From NCBI RefSeq assembly GCF_002498065.1, contig NZ_DAFZ01000031.1, forward strand, positions 1-14,469: a stretch of DNA of 14,469 nt. The letters are read 5' to 3'. Positions 1 to 6,995 of this stretch are shown piece after piece. The stretch's first letter is position 1. Every line of letters starts with the position of its first letter. The notes under the pieces are model-generated. The model did not search any database. It saw nothing but the letters and a program-made list of their open reading frames with translations, and was not told the origin of the DNA. The position numbers were made by a program, and so were the translations under genes. The DNA is from Methanoculleus sp. UBA208 (lineage in GTDB: Archaea > Halobacteriota > Methanomicrobia > Methanomicrobiales > Methanoculleaceae).

Positions 1-71
1 CCATTCGGGTTTCCGTTCTCGACATCAAACAACAGTACAAACTCATATCGGTTTTCGATGGGTTCACTCAT
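1..71 (-). CDS. cas7: Cas7 (Csd2) type I-C backbone subunit, N-terminal fragment cut by window edge
   Basis: Only the first 23 codons are present; the gene continues beyond base 1. The translation contains NRYEFVLLFDVENGNPN, the characteristic opening of the Csd2/Cas7 family of type I-C Cascade, whose members form the repeated backbone that wraps the crRNA. The ATG at 71 follows the cas8c stop by 2 nt. A second in-frame ATG at 77 overlaps that stop as ATGA, but the purine-rich AAGGTGA just upstream is better spaced for the ATG at 71. Order (cas3-cas5-cas8-cas7) and strand agree with a type I-C operon. cas4, cas1, cas2 and the repeat array would be expected further left, outside the window. 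Confidence 0.85.
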   Translation of the reverse strand, partial: MSEPIENRYEFVLLFDVENGNPN

Positions 72-73
72 AA

Positions 74-448
74 TCATTCACCTTCGCTTGCAATTTCCTC
101 TTTCTTTTTGAAAAACGCCTTCCGCTGGTGGTAATAACCAAGCATGAACATCCCCTGTTCCTCCAGGCTCAGATACGCGGGGAACTCGTTCACTCCCTGC
201 AACGTTTCTTCGATACCCTGGGATATCTTGAATCCCCAGTCTGACCTGGCTATGTGGTGCTGTGCGAGTTTCAGCAGAACAGGGAAGACCACCGCCGGCG
301 TCGCCGACGCGCTGCCGAAATACTTGCTGTTGATCGTGCTCTTCATCTCTCGGTTCGTATCGGCCTGCGCCTTCTCGAGCACTGCAAACAGCCTCCCAAG
401 GCGGTACGGCACGTTCTGGTTCTCTTCATCTAGACTCACGCTAATCAT
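74..448 (-). CDS. cas11c: Probable internally initiated Cas11c small subunit (3' part of cas8c, same frame)
   Basis: An in-frame ATG at codon 506 of cas8c (448-446) is preceded by a full AGGAGG, which lies inside coding sequence for no obvious protein-level reason. Starting there gives 124 residues, matching the roughly 120-residue small subunit known in other type I-C systems to be translated independently from the 3' end of cas8c. That subunit binds along the Cascade belly and is needed for a complete complex. The Shine-Dalgarno to ATG gap is only 2 nt, shorter than optimal. A GTG three codons later (439) would have an 11-nt gap, so the exact start is unsettled. The family behaviour is established; its use here is inferred from the Shine-Dalgarno position and product size. 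Confidence 0.6.
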   Translation of the reverse strand: MISVSLDEENQNVPYRLGRLFAVLEKAQADTNREMKSTINSKYFGSASATPAVVFPVLLKLAQHHIARSDWGFKISQGIEETLQGVNEFPAYLSLEEQGMFMLGYYHQRKAFFKKKEEIASEGE

Positions 449-1963
449 ATCCTCCTGTAAATTCGTCAGACCGGCTCTCGCAAGCCGGAGCAGGTAGGCC
501 TTGATAAAGCCCGCCCTGACAGAGTTAATCGACCGCTCAACCTTCGCTCTACTGAGAATCGCACTGTACATCTGAACCGGATAGGGCGTGCCGTTCAGGA
601 TCGACCTCATAAGGAGACCGCCGAGGAGTGGCGAGGCCGCTGTATTATCAGAACTTTGTGCAACGGTCTCCTTGAGCAGGCGATATAGTGACACGTATTG
701 TGGATCGTAATCACCTCTGACGATCTCCATGTCCAGATGGTGCCGTGCCGCTCTCGCGATGAAACTGCCAACGGTGTCAACGTGCCAGAACCGCACCGCG
801 AGTCTCGCGTTGTTTGGAGCCAGACCAAGCATGTAGAAATTCGTTTCAGGGTCCACCCCGACATCCTCGATATGGATCTTGCGGCCCGTCCGAACTTTGT
901 CGAGGACATCTCTCATCAGCTCGATCTTCCGCCAGTTCTGCACTCTTGCCGGATCAGAGGAATCCTCATCTGCATTTCCCTCTGTATCCTCATGAGGATC
1001 GAAAAAGAAGTTTACAGTCTCCTCGCAGGCGGTACCATTTGTTTCTGCCCAGAATACAACAGTTGTATCGGCAATCCGCATTCGATAGTCCTGACGGGCA
1101 AGGAGATAGTTCAGGGTGGTGGTGTACTTGAACACCGACGATTCGCCAACCGGAGCATTAAAACTCTGTTTTTTTCCGTACGAGCAGAATGAATCGTCAT
1201 TAAAACCGACGAGTGAAGCCCCCGACATTTGAGCGCCGGCAACGCCCTTGAGGTGTTGATGTATGCGGGCTATCGCATCCAGTTCTCCGGTCACAAGACA
1301 CTGAGCGGTAAAGGTATCGCCGTCTCTATTATTGGAGTGGTACTGCTCCCAGGCCCTCCTCACCGGAGGTTTCGTGTGCAGGAAGACCCCCTCGCATTCG
1401 AAGATGCAGCTTCCTCCGCTGAGAAGATCATCCATGTGCTCTACGATCTTCGGATGCCTGGTGAAGGCCTCGGGGTCCCAGGAATCCAGAAAGGCGAAAA
1501 GGGCCCGGATGCCGGGATCGTCAAGCGAATCGAATATCTCATGCTGCCGGGCCTTAAAGGCTTCAAAGTAGTCCCGTGAGCGCTGATGAACCACAACGAC
1601 CTCTTTATCGCTCTCAGCCAGAATCCTGTACTCTGGAGACGGGCCCTCACTGGAAGGGTTCAGGAACTTCTTTTCAAATTCGCTTCGCTTGAATTTCTCA
1701 ACACCAAAGACATATTTCGCGTTGTCACACAGGACGTAAGGCGCTATGCCTGCTGCACGGGTAGGCTGTAGCGGCACATCCATAACCCGTGGTCGCGGTT
1801 TCTTGTCGTCACTCCTGAGATCGACGATATACGACAACTCCCCTTCGGGACTGAGAACCAGCGCAAACGACACCTTTCCACTGCTGTATCCCGGCCGGGA
1901 GATCGTTACGTCCTCATCCTCCGCCAGAATGTCGTAATAGCGGCAGAGAGACTGGATGATCAT
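74..1963 (-). CDS. cas8c: Cas8c (Csd1), large subunit of type I-C Cascade
   Basis: This 629-residue protein matches the usual size (about 600) and features of the Csd1/Cas8c family. The N-terminal half has the family signature YVLCDNAKYVFG at residues 76-87. The family is known to act in PAM recognition and R-loop formation within the Cascade effector complex. The C-terminal ~125 residues, containing the LGRLFAVLEKAQ helix, correspond to the part that other type I-C systems also make as the separate small subunit Cas11c. The start ATG at 1963 overlaps the cas5d stop by 4 nt (ATGA), so translation is probably coupled. Base composition looks lower in GC than the genes right of 5000. No frameshift or internal stop is seen. 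Confidence 0.93.
   Translation of the reverse strand: MIIQSLCRYYDILAEDEDVTISRPGYSSGKVSFALVLSPEGELSYIVDLRSDDKKPRPRVMDVPLQPTRAAGIAPYVLCDNAKYVFGVEKFKRSEFEKKFLNPSSEGPSPEYRILAESDKEVVVVHQRSRDYFEAFKARQHEIFDSLDDPGIRALFAFLDSWDPEAFTRHPKIVEHMDDLLSGGSCIFECEGVFLHTKPPVRRAWEQYHSNNRDGDTFTAQCLVTGELDAIARIHQHLKGVAGAQMSGASLVGFNDDSFCSYGKKQSFNAPVGESSVFKYTTTLNYLLARQDYRMRIADTTVVFWAETNGTACEETVNFFFDPHEDTEGNADEDSSDPARVQNWRKIELMRDVLDKVRTGRKIHIEDVGVDPETNFYMLGLAPNNARLAVRFWHVDTVGSFIARAARHHLDMEIVRGDYDPQYVSLYRLLKETVAQSSDNTAASPLLGGLLMRSILNGTPYPVQMYSAILSRAKVERSINSVRAGFIKAYLLRLARAGLTNLQEDMISVSLDEENQNVPYRLGRLFAVLEKAQADTNREMKSTINSKYFGSASATPAVVFPVLLKLAQHHIARSDWGFKISQGIEETLQGVNEFPAYLSLEEQGMFMLGYYHQRKAFFKKKEEIASEGE
451..456 (-). promoter_or_regulatory. 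Internal Shine-Dalgarno AGGAGG within cas8c
   Basis: On the minus strand the sequence reads AGGAGGATATG, placing a perfect six-base anti-16S match 2 nt before the internal ATG at 448. It is the probable ribosome entry site for the Cas11c small subunit. Confidence 0.55.
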
Positions 1964-2640
1964 GAGACGCCCCCGAAAGCGAGACAGCGCTGCACATCGA
2001 TGATGCCGTCCACCATGACCGCACGGTAAAAGATAGCCTTCATATCATCGGCAAAATCGATGTCGTAGAGCATGAACCCGAGATCCTTCTCTCCGGTGTA
2101 ACAGGACACCGGCATCTCCCCTTCAACGAGTTCGAACCGAACCGGGAACTCGCGGCAGCCGAAATAAGGCCGGTGGAAACACTGCCCCTTCCTCATCCTG
2201 CGGAGGGCAACATTGTAGTGTTTCTCGACAGTGTCCTCTGAACCCGCCTTTTCGGTCAGTTCGAAATGCGCTTCAATCCCGTAACAGACATCACGCAACA
2301 GCAGAGATGCCCGCTGGACAGCCCCCTGGGACTGATCTTGAAATAAAGCAACATCCTTTCCGCGAAGCGCGCTCTTCACCTTCGCCGCCGGAATCTTACC
2401 CCCTCTCTCGTTCCGGCGGATGTTGTCGAACTTTATCGGGTTTAAGACGTGGATCTTATCGATCTTCCAGCAGATGGCAGGTTTCCAATGGATTGCCTCG
2501 AGGATGCCCCGTGCAGCCGACGGGGTCATCACATCGTAACTCACCCGCTCCGTCTTCATCTCCGGTCGGGTGAAGCAGGCGTAATCACCCCAGACCTTCA
2601 GTCGCACTCCATAGCCAATAGCCGTCACCTCCCTAAACAA
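1960..2640 (-). CDS. cas5d: Cas5d (Cas5c), type I-C crRNA endonuclease and Cascade subunit
   Basis: The protein of up to 226 residues matches the Cas5d family, with VWGDYACFTRPEMKTERVSY near the N-terminus and SAARGILEAIHWKP at about 41-54. Type I-C lacks Cas6; Cas5d cleaves the pre-crRNA repeat and keeps the 5' handle. Y35 and the K140-H141 pair appear to match the Tyr and Lys-His catalytic residues known in Bacillus halodurans Cas5d, so processing activity is likely intact. The open frame with a standard start begins at TTG 2640, overlapping the cas3 stop by 8 nt. Homologues usually begin just before the YGV.LKVWGDY segment, and a strong AGGGAGGTGA lies 8 nt before ATT 2619, so the true start may be that ATT, giving 219 residues. 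The stop overlaps the cas8c start by 4 nt. Confidence 0.9.
   Translation of the reverse strand: MFREVTAIGYGVRLKVWGDYACFTRPEMKTERVSYDVMTPSAARGILEAIHWKPAICWKIDKIHVLNPIKFDNIRRNERGGKIPAAKVKSALRGKDVALFQDQSQGAVQRASLLLRDVCYGIEAHFELTEKAGSEDTVEKHYNVALRRMRKGQCFHRPYFGCREFPVRFELVEGEMPVSCYTGEKDLGFMLYDIDFADDMKAIFYRAVMVDGIIDVQRCLAFGGVS
2626..2634 (-). promoter_or_regulatory. Strong Shine-Dalgarno AGGGAGGTG at the cas3-cas5d junction
   Basis: This near-complete match to the 16S tail begins inside the cas3 stop codon (2635-2633). Eight bases after the last GG comes an in-frame ATT (2619-2617). No ATG, GTG or TTG in the cas5d frame lies at a usable distance downstream. It therefore either serves an AUU start, or is chance sequence and TTG 2640, preceded by GGAGGGGAGGG, is used instead. 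Confidence 0.5.
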
Positions 2641-4825
2641 TCAGTAGTGATCCCTCCCCTCCAATATCTTTTCTATTTATAAGTCCTGTTTCCTCGGAGT
2701 ATTTGCTCATATCGTTCAGCACATAGAATCTATCGCCGAAAAGAACGATTTCACCTGCGCGCTCCAGTTCCCGGAATTCGTTGGGATAGATATTGATCGT
2801 ATACCCCTGCAGGCGTCGTGCATACTTCCACGGCGATTCACTGGACCGGAGTTCGTCCACGAGTGTTCTCCCCTCTTCGCCATAGGGAACGACGAGATCT
2901 TTCGTTCCCTGCTCGATGATGCTGAACTTCCAGCCGACATCCTCGAACGGGAATGCAAAACTGCCGGCTCCCCTCTCGAATGACCGCAGTATTTCCTCCC
3001 GGTCGAGACCTTCGTCGCCCTTATACGAGTAGAGTTTCTGGAAGTAGGTCTCGACGGCCGGAAGGGAGAGCAGGTCGTCATATGTGTCCATGACCATTCG
3101 GCCAACTTCTGCCGTGAGCCGCTGCCAGCTCGTGGCCCGGCCGTGCCGCTCGGTTGACCGGAAGACATAGACCTCTCCCCGCTCGGCCTTCCCCTCGCGG
3201 TTGCACCGCCCGGCTGCCTGAGCGATAGAATCGACGCCGGCTATCGCCCGGTAGACAACGGGGAAATCGATATTCACGCCGGCCTCGATCAGCTGGGTCG
3301 AGACGACACGGCACTCTGCGCCCGCTTTGAGCTGGTCCTTAATCTCCTCCAGTTGCTTCCTTCTGTGGGCAGGGCACATTCTGGCGCTCAGGTGGTAGCA
3401 CCTGCCGTGTTCCGAGAGTGCGGCATGCAGGTGTTGTGCATGGGCTCTGGTGTTGACGATGCACAGAACCTGGCAGTGCTTTTTTAGCCTCGCAGTGAGT
3501 TCCTCGTCGCTCAACGACCCGAGATCGTTCACGCGCACCCGCCGAAACGTCTCGTAGAGTTCTGCAGGCGACCGCATGATCTCGACAGGGCTGACGCTTT
3601 CGTCCAGAAGATCACTGAGTTTCGGCTGGGTAGCCGTGCAGATGACGACCGTGGACCCGTAGTTCCGGACAAGTTCGGAGAGGGCCTGGAGACAGGGCTT
3701 CAGGTAATCCGTCGGCAGCATCTGGGCTTCGTCGAGTATGATCACGCTCCGGGCAAGGTTGTGGATCTTGCGGCATCTCGACCGTTTGTTCGAGAAGAGC
3801 GACTCAAAGAACTGGACGTTCGTCGTCACGGTGATCGGCATATCCCAGTTCTCGGCCGAGAGTTCGAGGAGACGCTTCACGGTATCGACGTCATCACCGG
3901 TTACGGCCTTCGGGTCGAAGTTGCTGTGGTGCTCCAGCACGTTCCTGCTCCCGAAGATCTCCCTGAACGTTGCGGCGTTCTGTTCGATGATGCTCGTATA
4001 GGGGATTACATAGAAGATCCTCTGTAGATCGTGCTGTTTCAAGTGGTCAAGCGCAAACGCCATGGATGAGAGCGTCTTCCCCCCGCCGGTCGGAACGGTC
4101 AGGGTAAACATCTGTGGAGGGAGGGCTGCCTTCTCTCTGCACTGCTCGTAGATCTCCCTCCTTTGCCTGTTGATCGGGGTCTCGTCGGCGTCCGAGAGGA
4201 GTGCGGCCATATACGCCTCGAACCTCCGCGACAGGGTCTCGAACGATTCGTAGCGTCCCCGGACAGAGGCCGAGCCGGGGTCCGCAAAACCTTCGGTATC
4301 GAGGGAATCCCCATCGACAAGGCACGAGTAGAGCATGCGTGTGAAGAAACCTATTGAGAACCCCGTCTTTTTCTGAACCGGCTGCAGCCCCAGGCGGAAA
4401 CTCGCAAGATCGGGGATTGAGATCTCATCCCGGTATGCCGAGTAATCCGGCAGAAGTTTATCTCTCAGGCGCTCCTCAAGCCCGCTTTCACTGCTGCCGT
4501 AATTCAAGAGGCCACCGTGGTGCCCGGTGATGATATACTCCAGAACGCGGCTCAACTGCCAGTGATACAACCCCCTCGCCTCCCGTGCACCGGCAGTCGA
4601 GTGGTCGACCCGCATGTTTGCTCCCTCGAGGCGCCGCTGGAACTCAGGCGAGTACTTCCCGATATCGTGCAGCAGGCCCCCGGCATAGGCAAGGTCACCG
4701 GCACCGAAACGATCTGCAAACTCTGAGGCAATATCGGCCACGTTCTGCAGGTGAACTCTAAGCAACTGCCAATCACACTTATCAGGATCGCCCGTAGAGT
4801 GGGCATAGTACACGGAGCCCGCCAT
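2633..4825 (-). CDS. cas3: Cas3 helicase-nuclease (HD plus superfamily 2 helicase)
   Basis: This 730-residue Cas3 is recruited by Cascade and unwinds and degrades target DNA. The N-terminal HD nuclease has H25, LLHDIGK (H53-D54, K57), DHSTAGA (D74-H75) and the H102-H103 pair. The helicase core follows: Walker A PTGGGKT at 245-251, DEAQ at 365-368, TATQP at 397-401, and the motif VI region QAAGRCNREG at 536-545. All key residues are present, so the enzyme looks active. It is the first gene of the operon. No Shine-Dalgarno precedes ATG 4825, but a TATA-like element sits about 29 nt upstream, so the transcript is probably leaderless. The stop lies within the start region of cas5d. Confidence 0.96.
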   Translation of the reverse strand: MAGSVYYAHSTGDPDKCDWQLLRVHLQNVADIASEFADRFGAGDLAYAGGLLHDIGKYSPEFQRRLEGANMRVDHSTAGAREARGLYHWQLSRVLEYIITGHHGGLLNYGSSESGLEERLRDKLLPDYSAYRDEISIPDLASFRLGLQPVQKKTGFSIGFFTRMLYSCLVDGDSLDTEGFADPGSASVRGRYESFETLSRRFEAYMAALLSDADETPINRQRREIYEQCREKAALPPQMFTLTVPTGGGKTLSSMAFALDHLKQHDLQRIFYVIPYTSIIEQNAATFREIFGSRNVLEHHSNFDPKAVTGDDVDTVKRLLELSAENWDMPITVTTNVQFFESLFSNKRSRCRKIHNLARSVIILDEAQMLPTDYLKPCLQALSELVRNYGSTVVICTATQPKLSDLLDESVSPVEIMRSPAELYETFRRVRVNDLGSLSDEELTARLKKHCQVLCIVNTRAHAQHLHAALSEHGRCYHLSARMCPAHRRKQLEEIKDQLKAGAECRVVSTQLIEAGVNIDFPVVYRAIAGVDSIAQAAGRCNREGKAERGEVYVFRSTERHGRATSWQRLTAEVGRMVMDTYDDLLSLPAVETYFQKLYSYKGDEGLDREEILRSFERGAGSFAFPFEDVGWKFSIIEQGTKDLVVPYGEEGRTLVDELRSSESPWKYARRLQGYTINIYPNEFRELERAGEIVLFGDRFYVLNDMSKYSEETGLINRKDIGGEGSLLIV

Positions 4826-4850
4826 CTATCTAACAGTTCGATGAAGGGAC

Positions 4851-4858
4851 GATAAATG
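4851..4858 (-). promoter_or_regulatory. Putative TATA box of the cas operon (leaderless)
   Basis: On the minus strand CATTTATC is centred about 29 nt before the cas3 ATG and is preceded by a BRE-like CGAAACGA. Archaeal transcription starts about 25-28 nt after the TATA centre, which would put +1 at or next to the ATG. The absence of a Shine-Dalgarno before cas3 agrees. Confidence 0.45.
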
Positions 4859-4908
4859 TAGTCGTTTCGTATTCAACCCCATTCCAGAGAAGCATTTCTC
4901 AAAAATCA

Positions 4909-5134
4909 TTGCTCCACCGATTCACCCACCCCGAACTTCCAGAACGTTCTCAGTTACGGCAGCGAGACCATCCTCTCCGCCCACGAGATTCGGGACCCCC
5001 ACCGCGTCCACTTCTGGGACGCCCTCCTTGCCGCAACGATGATCGAGTCCCGGATCGACACGATCGTCACCGAAGACGCGCACCTCCTGCGCATCCCCGG
5101 GATCACGGTCGTCAACCCGTACCGGGAAGGATAA
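4909..5134 (+). pseudogene. C-terminal remnant of a PIN-domain (VapC-like) toxin
   Basis: The frame ending at TAA 5132-5134 encodes about 65 residues resembling the second half of a VapC PIN ribonuclease. It includes NFQNVLSYGSETILSAHEI, then HFWDALLAATMIES with one conserved acidic residue, then IVTEDAHLLRIPGITVVNP with another. VapC toxins are usually about 130 residues; here the N-terminal half, with the first catalytic Asp and the Glu, is absent. The frame is open back only to 4862 and has no ATG, GTG or TTG before the PIN-like part. LLHRFTHP in the adjacent frame (from 4909) may be the true continuation, implying a frameshift near 4925-4933. No VapB antitoxin is visible. The break faces the cas operon, so an insertion or deletion there may have removed the rest. 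Confidence 0.7.
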
Positions 5135-5341
5135 GCGGGCCGCGGGAGCTGCCCCTGCCGTTCGCCCGCTCTACTCCCTCCGGGGGGGCGGTACCGCGTG
5201 ATTCTCATCATCGAGGACGATGTGCCGGTGATCTTCGAGACCGGCAACCGAAGCAGCGTCTATCGGAAGGGTCATCCGTTAACCCTTTCTGAGGACGGTA
5301 GGGACGGGACCCACTTTCAAAAGACTGATGACGCGATGAGC

Positions 5342-5357
5342 GTAATACTGACATTAC
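5342..5357. promoter_or_regulatory. Short inverted repeat upstream of mntA, possible operator
   Basis: GTAAT and ATTAC form a perfect 5-bp inverted repeat around a 6-nt spacer, ending 20 nt before the mntA start. It could bind a regulator, but arms this short can arise by chance. The rest of the 243-nt gap 5135-5377 shows no convincing gene or promoter. Confidence 0.2.
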
Positions 5358-5377
5358 CATATGATGAGGGCAGGCGA

Positions 5378-5707
5378 ATGACAGGATACGGATTACCTGA
5401 GAAGAGTCGTGAGACCATCGTTGCAATACTTGCCCGGAACGGTGCCGACCGGATCGCAGTCTTCGGCTCTTATGCACGGGGGGAAGCCGGTGCGACGAGC
5501 GATGTCGACATCCTGGTCCGGTTTGCCCGACCCAAAAGCCTCTTCCAGCTTGTGCGAATCGAGGACGAACTCAAGCGGGCTCTCGGGAGAGACGTAGATC
5601 TTGTCACCGAGAACGCCGTGAGCCCCTATCTTGCCGATGCAATATACAGTGATGCCGTGGTAATTTATGACGCCAGAGGATCCCGCGTATCTCCGCCACA
5701 TCCTTGA
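5378..5707 (+). CDS. mntA: MntA-type minimal nucleotidyltransferase (antitoxin of HepT)
   Basis: This 109-residue protein has the DNA polymerase beta-type nucleotidyltransferase signature GSYARG (30-35) followed by SDVD (41-44) and a third acidic patch RDVD (71-74), giving the three-Asp metal site. In characterised MntA-HepT pairs the MNT protein neutralises the HEPN ribonuclease by adenylylating a tyrosine near its active site. The ATG at 5378 was chosen because it gives the usual family length and has GAGG 8 nt upstream. An in-frame ATG at 5336 would add 14 residues. The 3' end overlaps the partner gene by 41 nt, and the last ~11 residues after VVIYD are probably a dispensable tail. The pair sits beside the CRISPR operon in a small defence patch. 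Confidence 0.88.
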   Translation: MTGYGLPEKSRETIVAILARNGADRIAVFGSYARGEAGATSDVDILVRFARPKSLFQLVRIEDELKRALGRDVDLVTENAVSPYLADAIYSDAVVIYDARGSRVSPPHP

Positions 5708-6035
5708 TGCCATCATAAGCATCGAGGAGTTCTCCGAAGGAATTTCGTCGGCGGAAGACCTCCGGAACCGCCGGCTGGAACGCGCCGGGATCGAACGCAT
5801 GCTGACCATCATTGGCGAGGCAGCAAAGATGATCTCGCCGGAGTTACGCGAGGAGCACCCGGAGATTCCCTGGAGGGAGGCAGCGGGGATGCGAGATAGG
5901 ATCGTCCACCATTACTTCGGCGTGGATTACGATGCGGTATTCCTGACCGTACACGACGATCTCCCGGTGCTTAAGCAGGGAATCCAGTCGATCCTCAATG
6001 AGGCCAACCGCAGAAACACCGCCGGCGGAAAATGA
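5667..6035 (+). CDS. hepT: HepT-type HEPN ribonuclease toxin (DUF86)
   Basis: This 122-residue all-helical protein is of the HEPN/DUF86 family. It has the typical start PAYLRHILDAIISIEEF and the catalytic motif at 76-83, R-D-R-I-V-H-H-Y, an exact RX4HXY arrangement. R76 and H81 are the expected RNase residues, and Y83 is the tyrosine that MntA partners modify with AMP in studied systems. It starts inside the mntA 3' end (41-nt overlap), which ties the two products in translation. The start ATG at 5667 gives the normal family N-terminus; its ribosome site is weak. All active-site residues are intact, so this is probably a working toxin. Confidence 0.88.
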   Translation: MTPEDPAYLRHILDAIISIEEFSEGISSAEDLRNRRLERAGIERMLTIIGEAAKMISPELREEHPEIPWREAAGMRDRIVHHYFGVDYDAVFLTVHDDLPVLKQGIQSILNEANRRNTAGGK

Positions 6036-6063
6036 GAAAACGTATTCGGTGAGGAAAAGAGGG

Positions 6064-6492
6064 ATGATGCCGGAAACCAAGAGGCTCCCCGACAGCATGG
6101 CCCCGTGCGGCGTCTACTGCGGAGCGTGCCCTTCGTTCGGGAAAGGGTGTCGGGGGTGCGGTTCGGAGAACCACAAGCAGCGGCGCACCAGCAAGTGGAA
6201 CTGCAAGATCCGCCGGTGCTGTTTCGAGGAGAAGGGCCTTGCACTCTGCTCGCAGTGCACGGAATTCCCCTGCAAACTGACCGACAAACTCCAGGGCTCC
6301 TACCCTGACAATGAGCGCTTCCGGTACCGCCACGAGATCTACAGAAATCTTCTGGAAATACAGAGACAGGGCCTCGATGCGTGGCTGCTTCGAGAGGAAG
6401 AGAAGTGGCGCTGTCCGATGTGCAGGAAAACGATCGTCTTCTACCATTACCGGTGCCCGGCATGCGGGTATGAGCCGGACAGGAAAGAGTGA
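6064..6492 (+). CDS. DUF3795-like cysteine-rich, probable zinc-binding protein
   Basis: This 142-residue protein has 15 cysteines. The N-terminal part APCGVYCGACPSFGKGCRGC (14-32) is typical of DUF3795, a family of unknown function common in anaerobes and methanogens. Further cysteines follow at 47, 52, 53, 62, 65 and 70, and a C-terminal CPMC (117-120) with CPAC (131-134) forms a zinc-ribbon-like pair. The protein probably binds zinc or an iron-sulfur cluster, but no reaction can be assigned. ATG 6064 has GAGG 9 nt upstream; ATG 6067 directly after it is equally possible. The open frame extends upstream to 5998, but that part overlaps hepT and looks non-coding. Confidence 0.75.
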   Translation: MMPETKRLPDSMAPCGVYCGACPSFGKGCRGCGSENHKQRRTSKWNCKIRRCCFEEKGLALCSQCTEFPCKLTDKLQGSYPDNERFRYRHEIYRNLLEIQRQGLDAWLLREEEKWRCPMCRKTIVFYHYRCPACGYEPDRKE

Positions 6493-6611
6493 AGGCAGCA
6501 GGTTCCGGGAGAGCGCCCGCGGAACTGCCGTCTCTTTCGGCTTGAGTGAACCATTCAGAACCGTCCAAGCGATACAAACATGCATATGCGAGTGCGGTTA
6601 TAGAAACGATC

Positions 6612-6986
6612 ATGCCGACCGTCGTGCATGTCGATATCCCGGCAGAGGACCCCGGGCGGGCCAGGAAGTTCTACGAGACACTCTTTCACTGGAAGTTTGA
6701 GGCACCTCCGGGTTACGCCGATTACTTCCTGTCTGAGGCGACGGACGAACAGGGAAAGCCGGGTGTGGGACTCGGCCTCGGGAAGCGGGGAGCCCCGGAC
6801 CAGAAGATCACGGTGTATTTCGATGTCGACTTGATCGCCGACTACCTGCCTCTCGTAGAGCAACTGGGCGGAAAGGTCATGATGCCGTATACACCGGTCC
6901 CCGGCTTTGGGGCGCTTGCGGTCTGCACGGATACCGAGAACAATCCCTTCGGCCTCTGGGAGACCCATACCGATTCCCGGGATTGA
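6612..6986 (+). CDS. VOC superfamily (glyoxalase/bleomycin-resistance-like) protein
   Basis: This 124-residue protein has the VOC fold pattern: HVDIPAEDPGRARKFYETLF at residues 6-25, a second half with ITVYFDVDLIADYLPLVEQLGG, and the closing NPFGLWE. H6 and E117 lie at common metal-ligand positions. VOC proteins range from glyoxalases and epimerases to antibiotic-binding proteins, so the substrate is unknown. The usual two beta-alpha-beta-beta-beta modules fit this length. ATG 6612 gives the normal family start. A GTG at 6546 would add a poorly conserved-looking extension. Its stop lies 9 nt from the stop of the convergent acyltransferase. Confidence 0.85.
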   Translation: MPTVVHVDIPAEDPGRARKFYETLFHWKFEAPPGYADYFLSEATDEQGKPGVGLGLGKRGAPDQKITVYFDVDLIADYLPLVEQLGGKVMMPYTPVPGFGALAVCTDTENNPFGLWETHTDSRD

Positions 6987-6995
6987 GGGGGCATC

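Noticed and set aside
5198..5377. Upstream extension of the mntA frame from GTG 5198 (about 60 extra residues).
   Set aside because: The added residues show no family resemblance, and the normal nucleotidyltransferase N-terminus starts at ATG 5378 with a GAGG in front.
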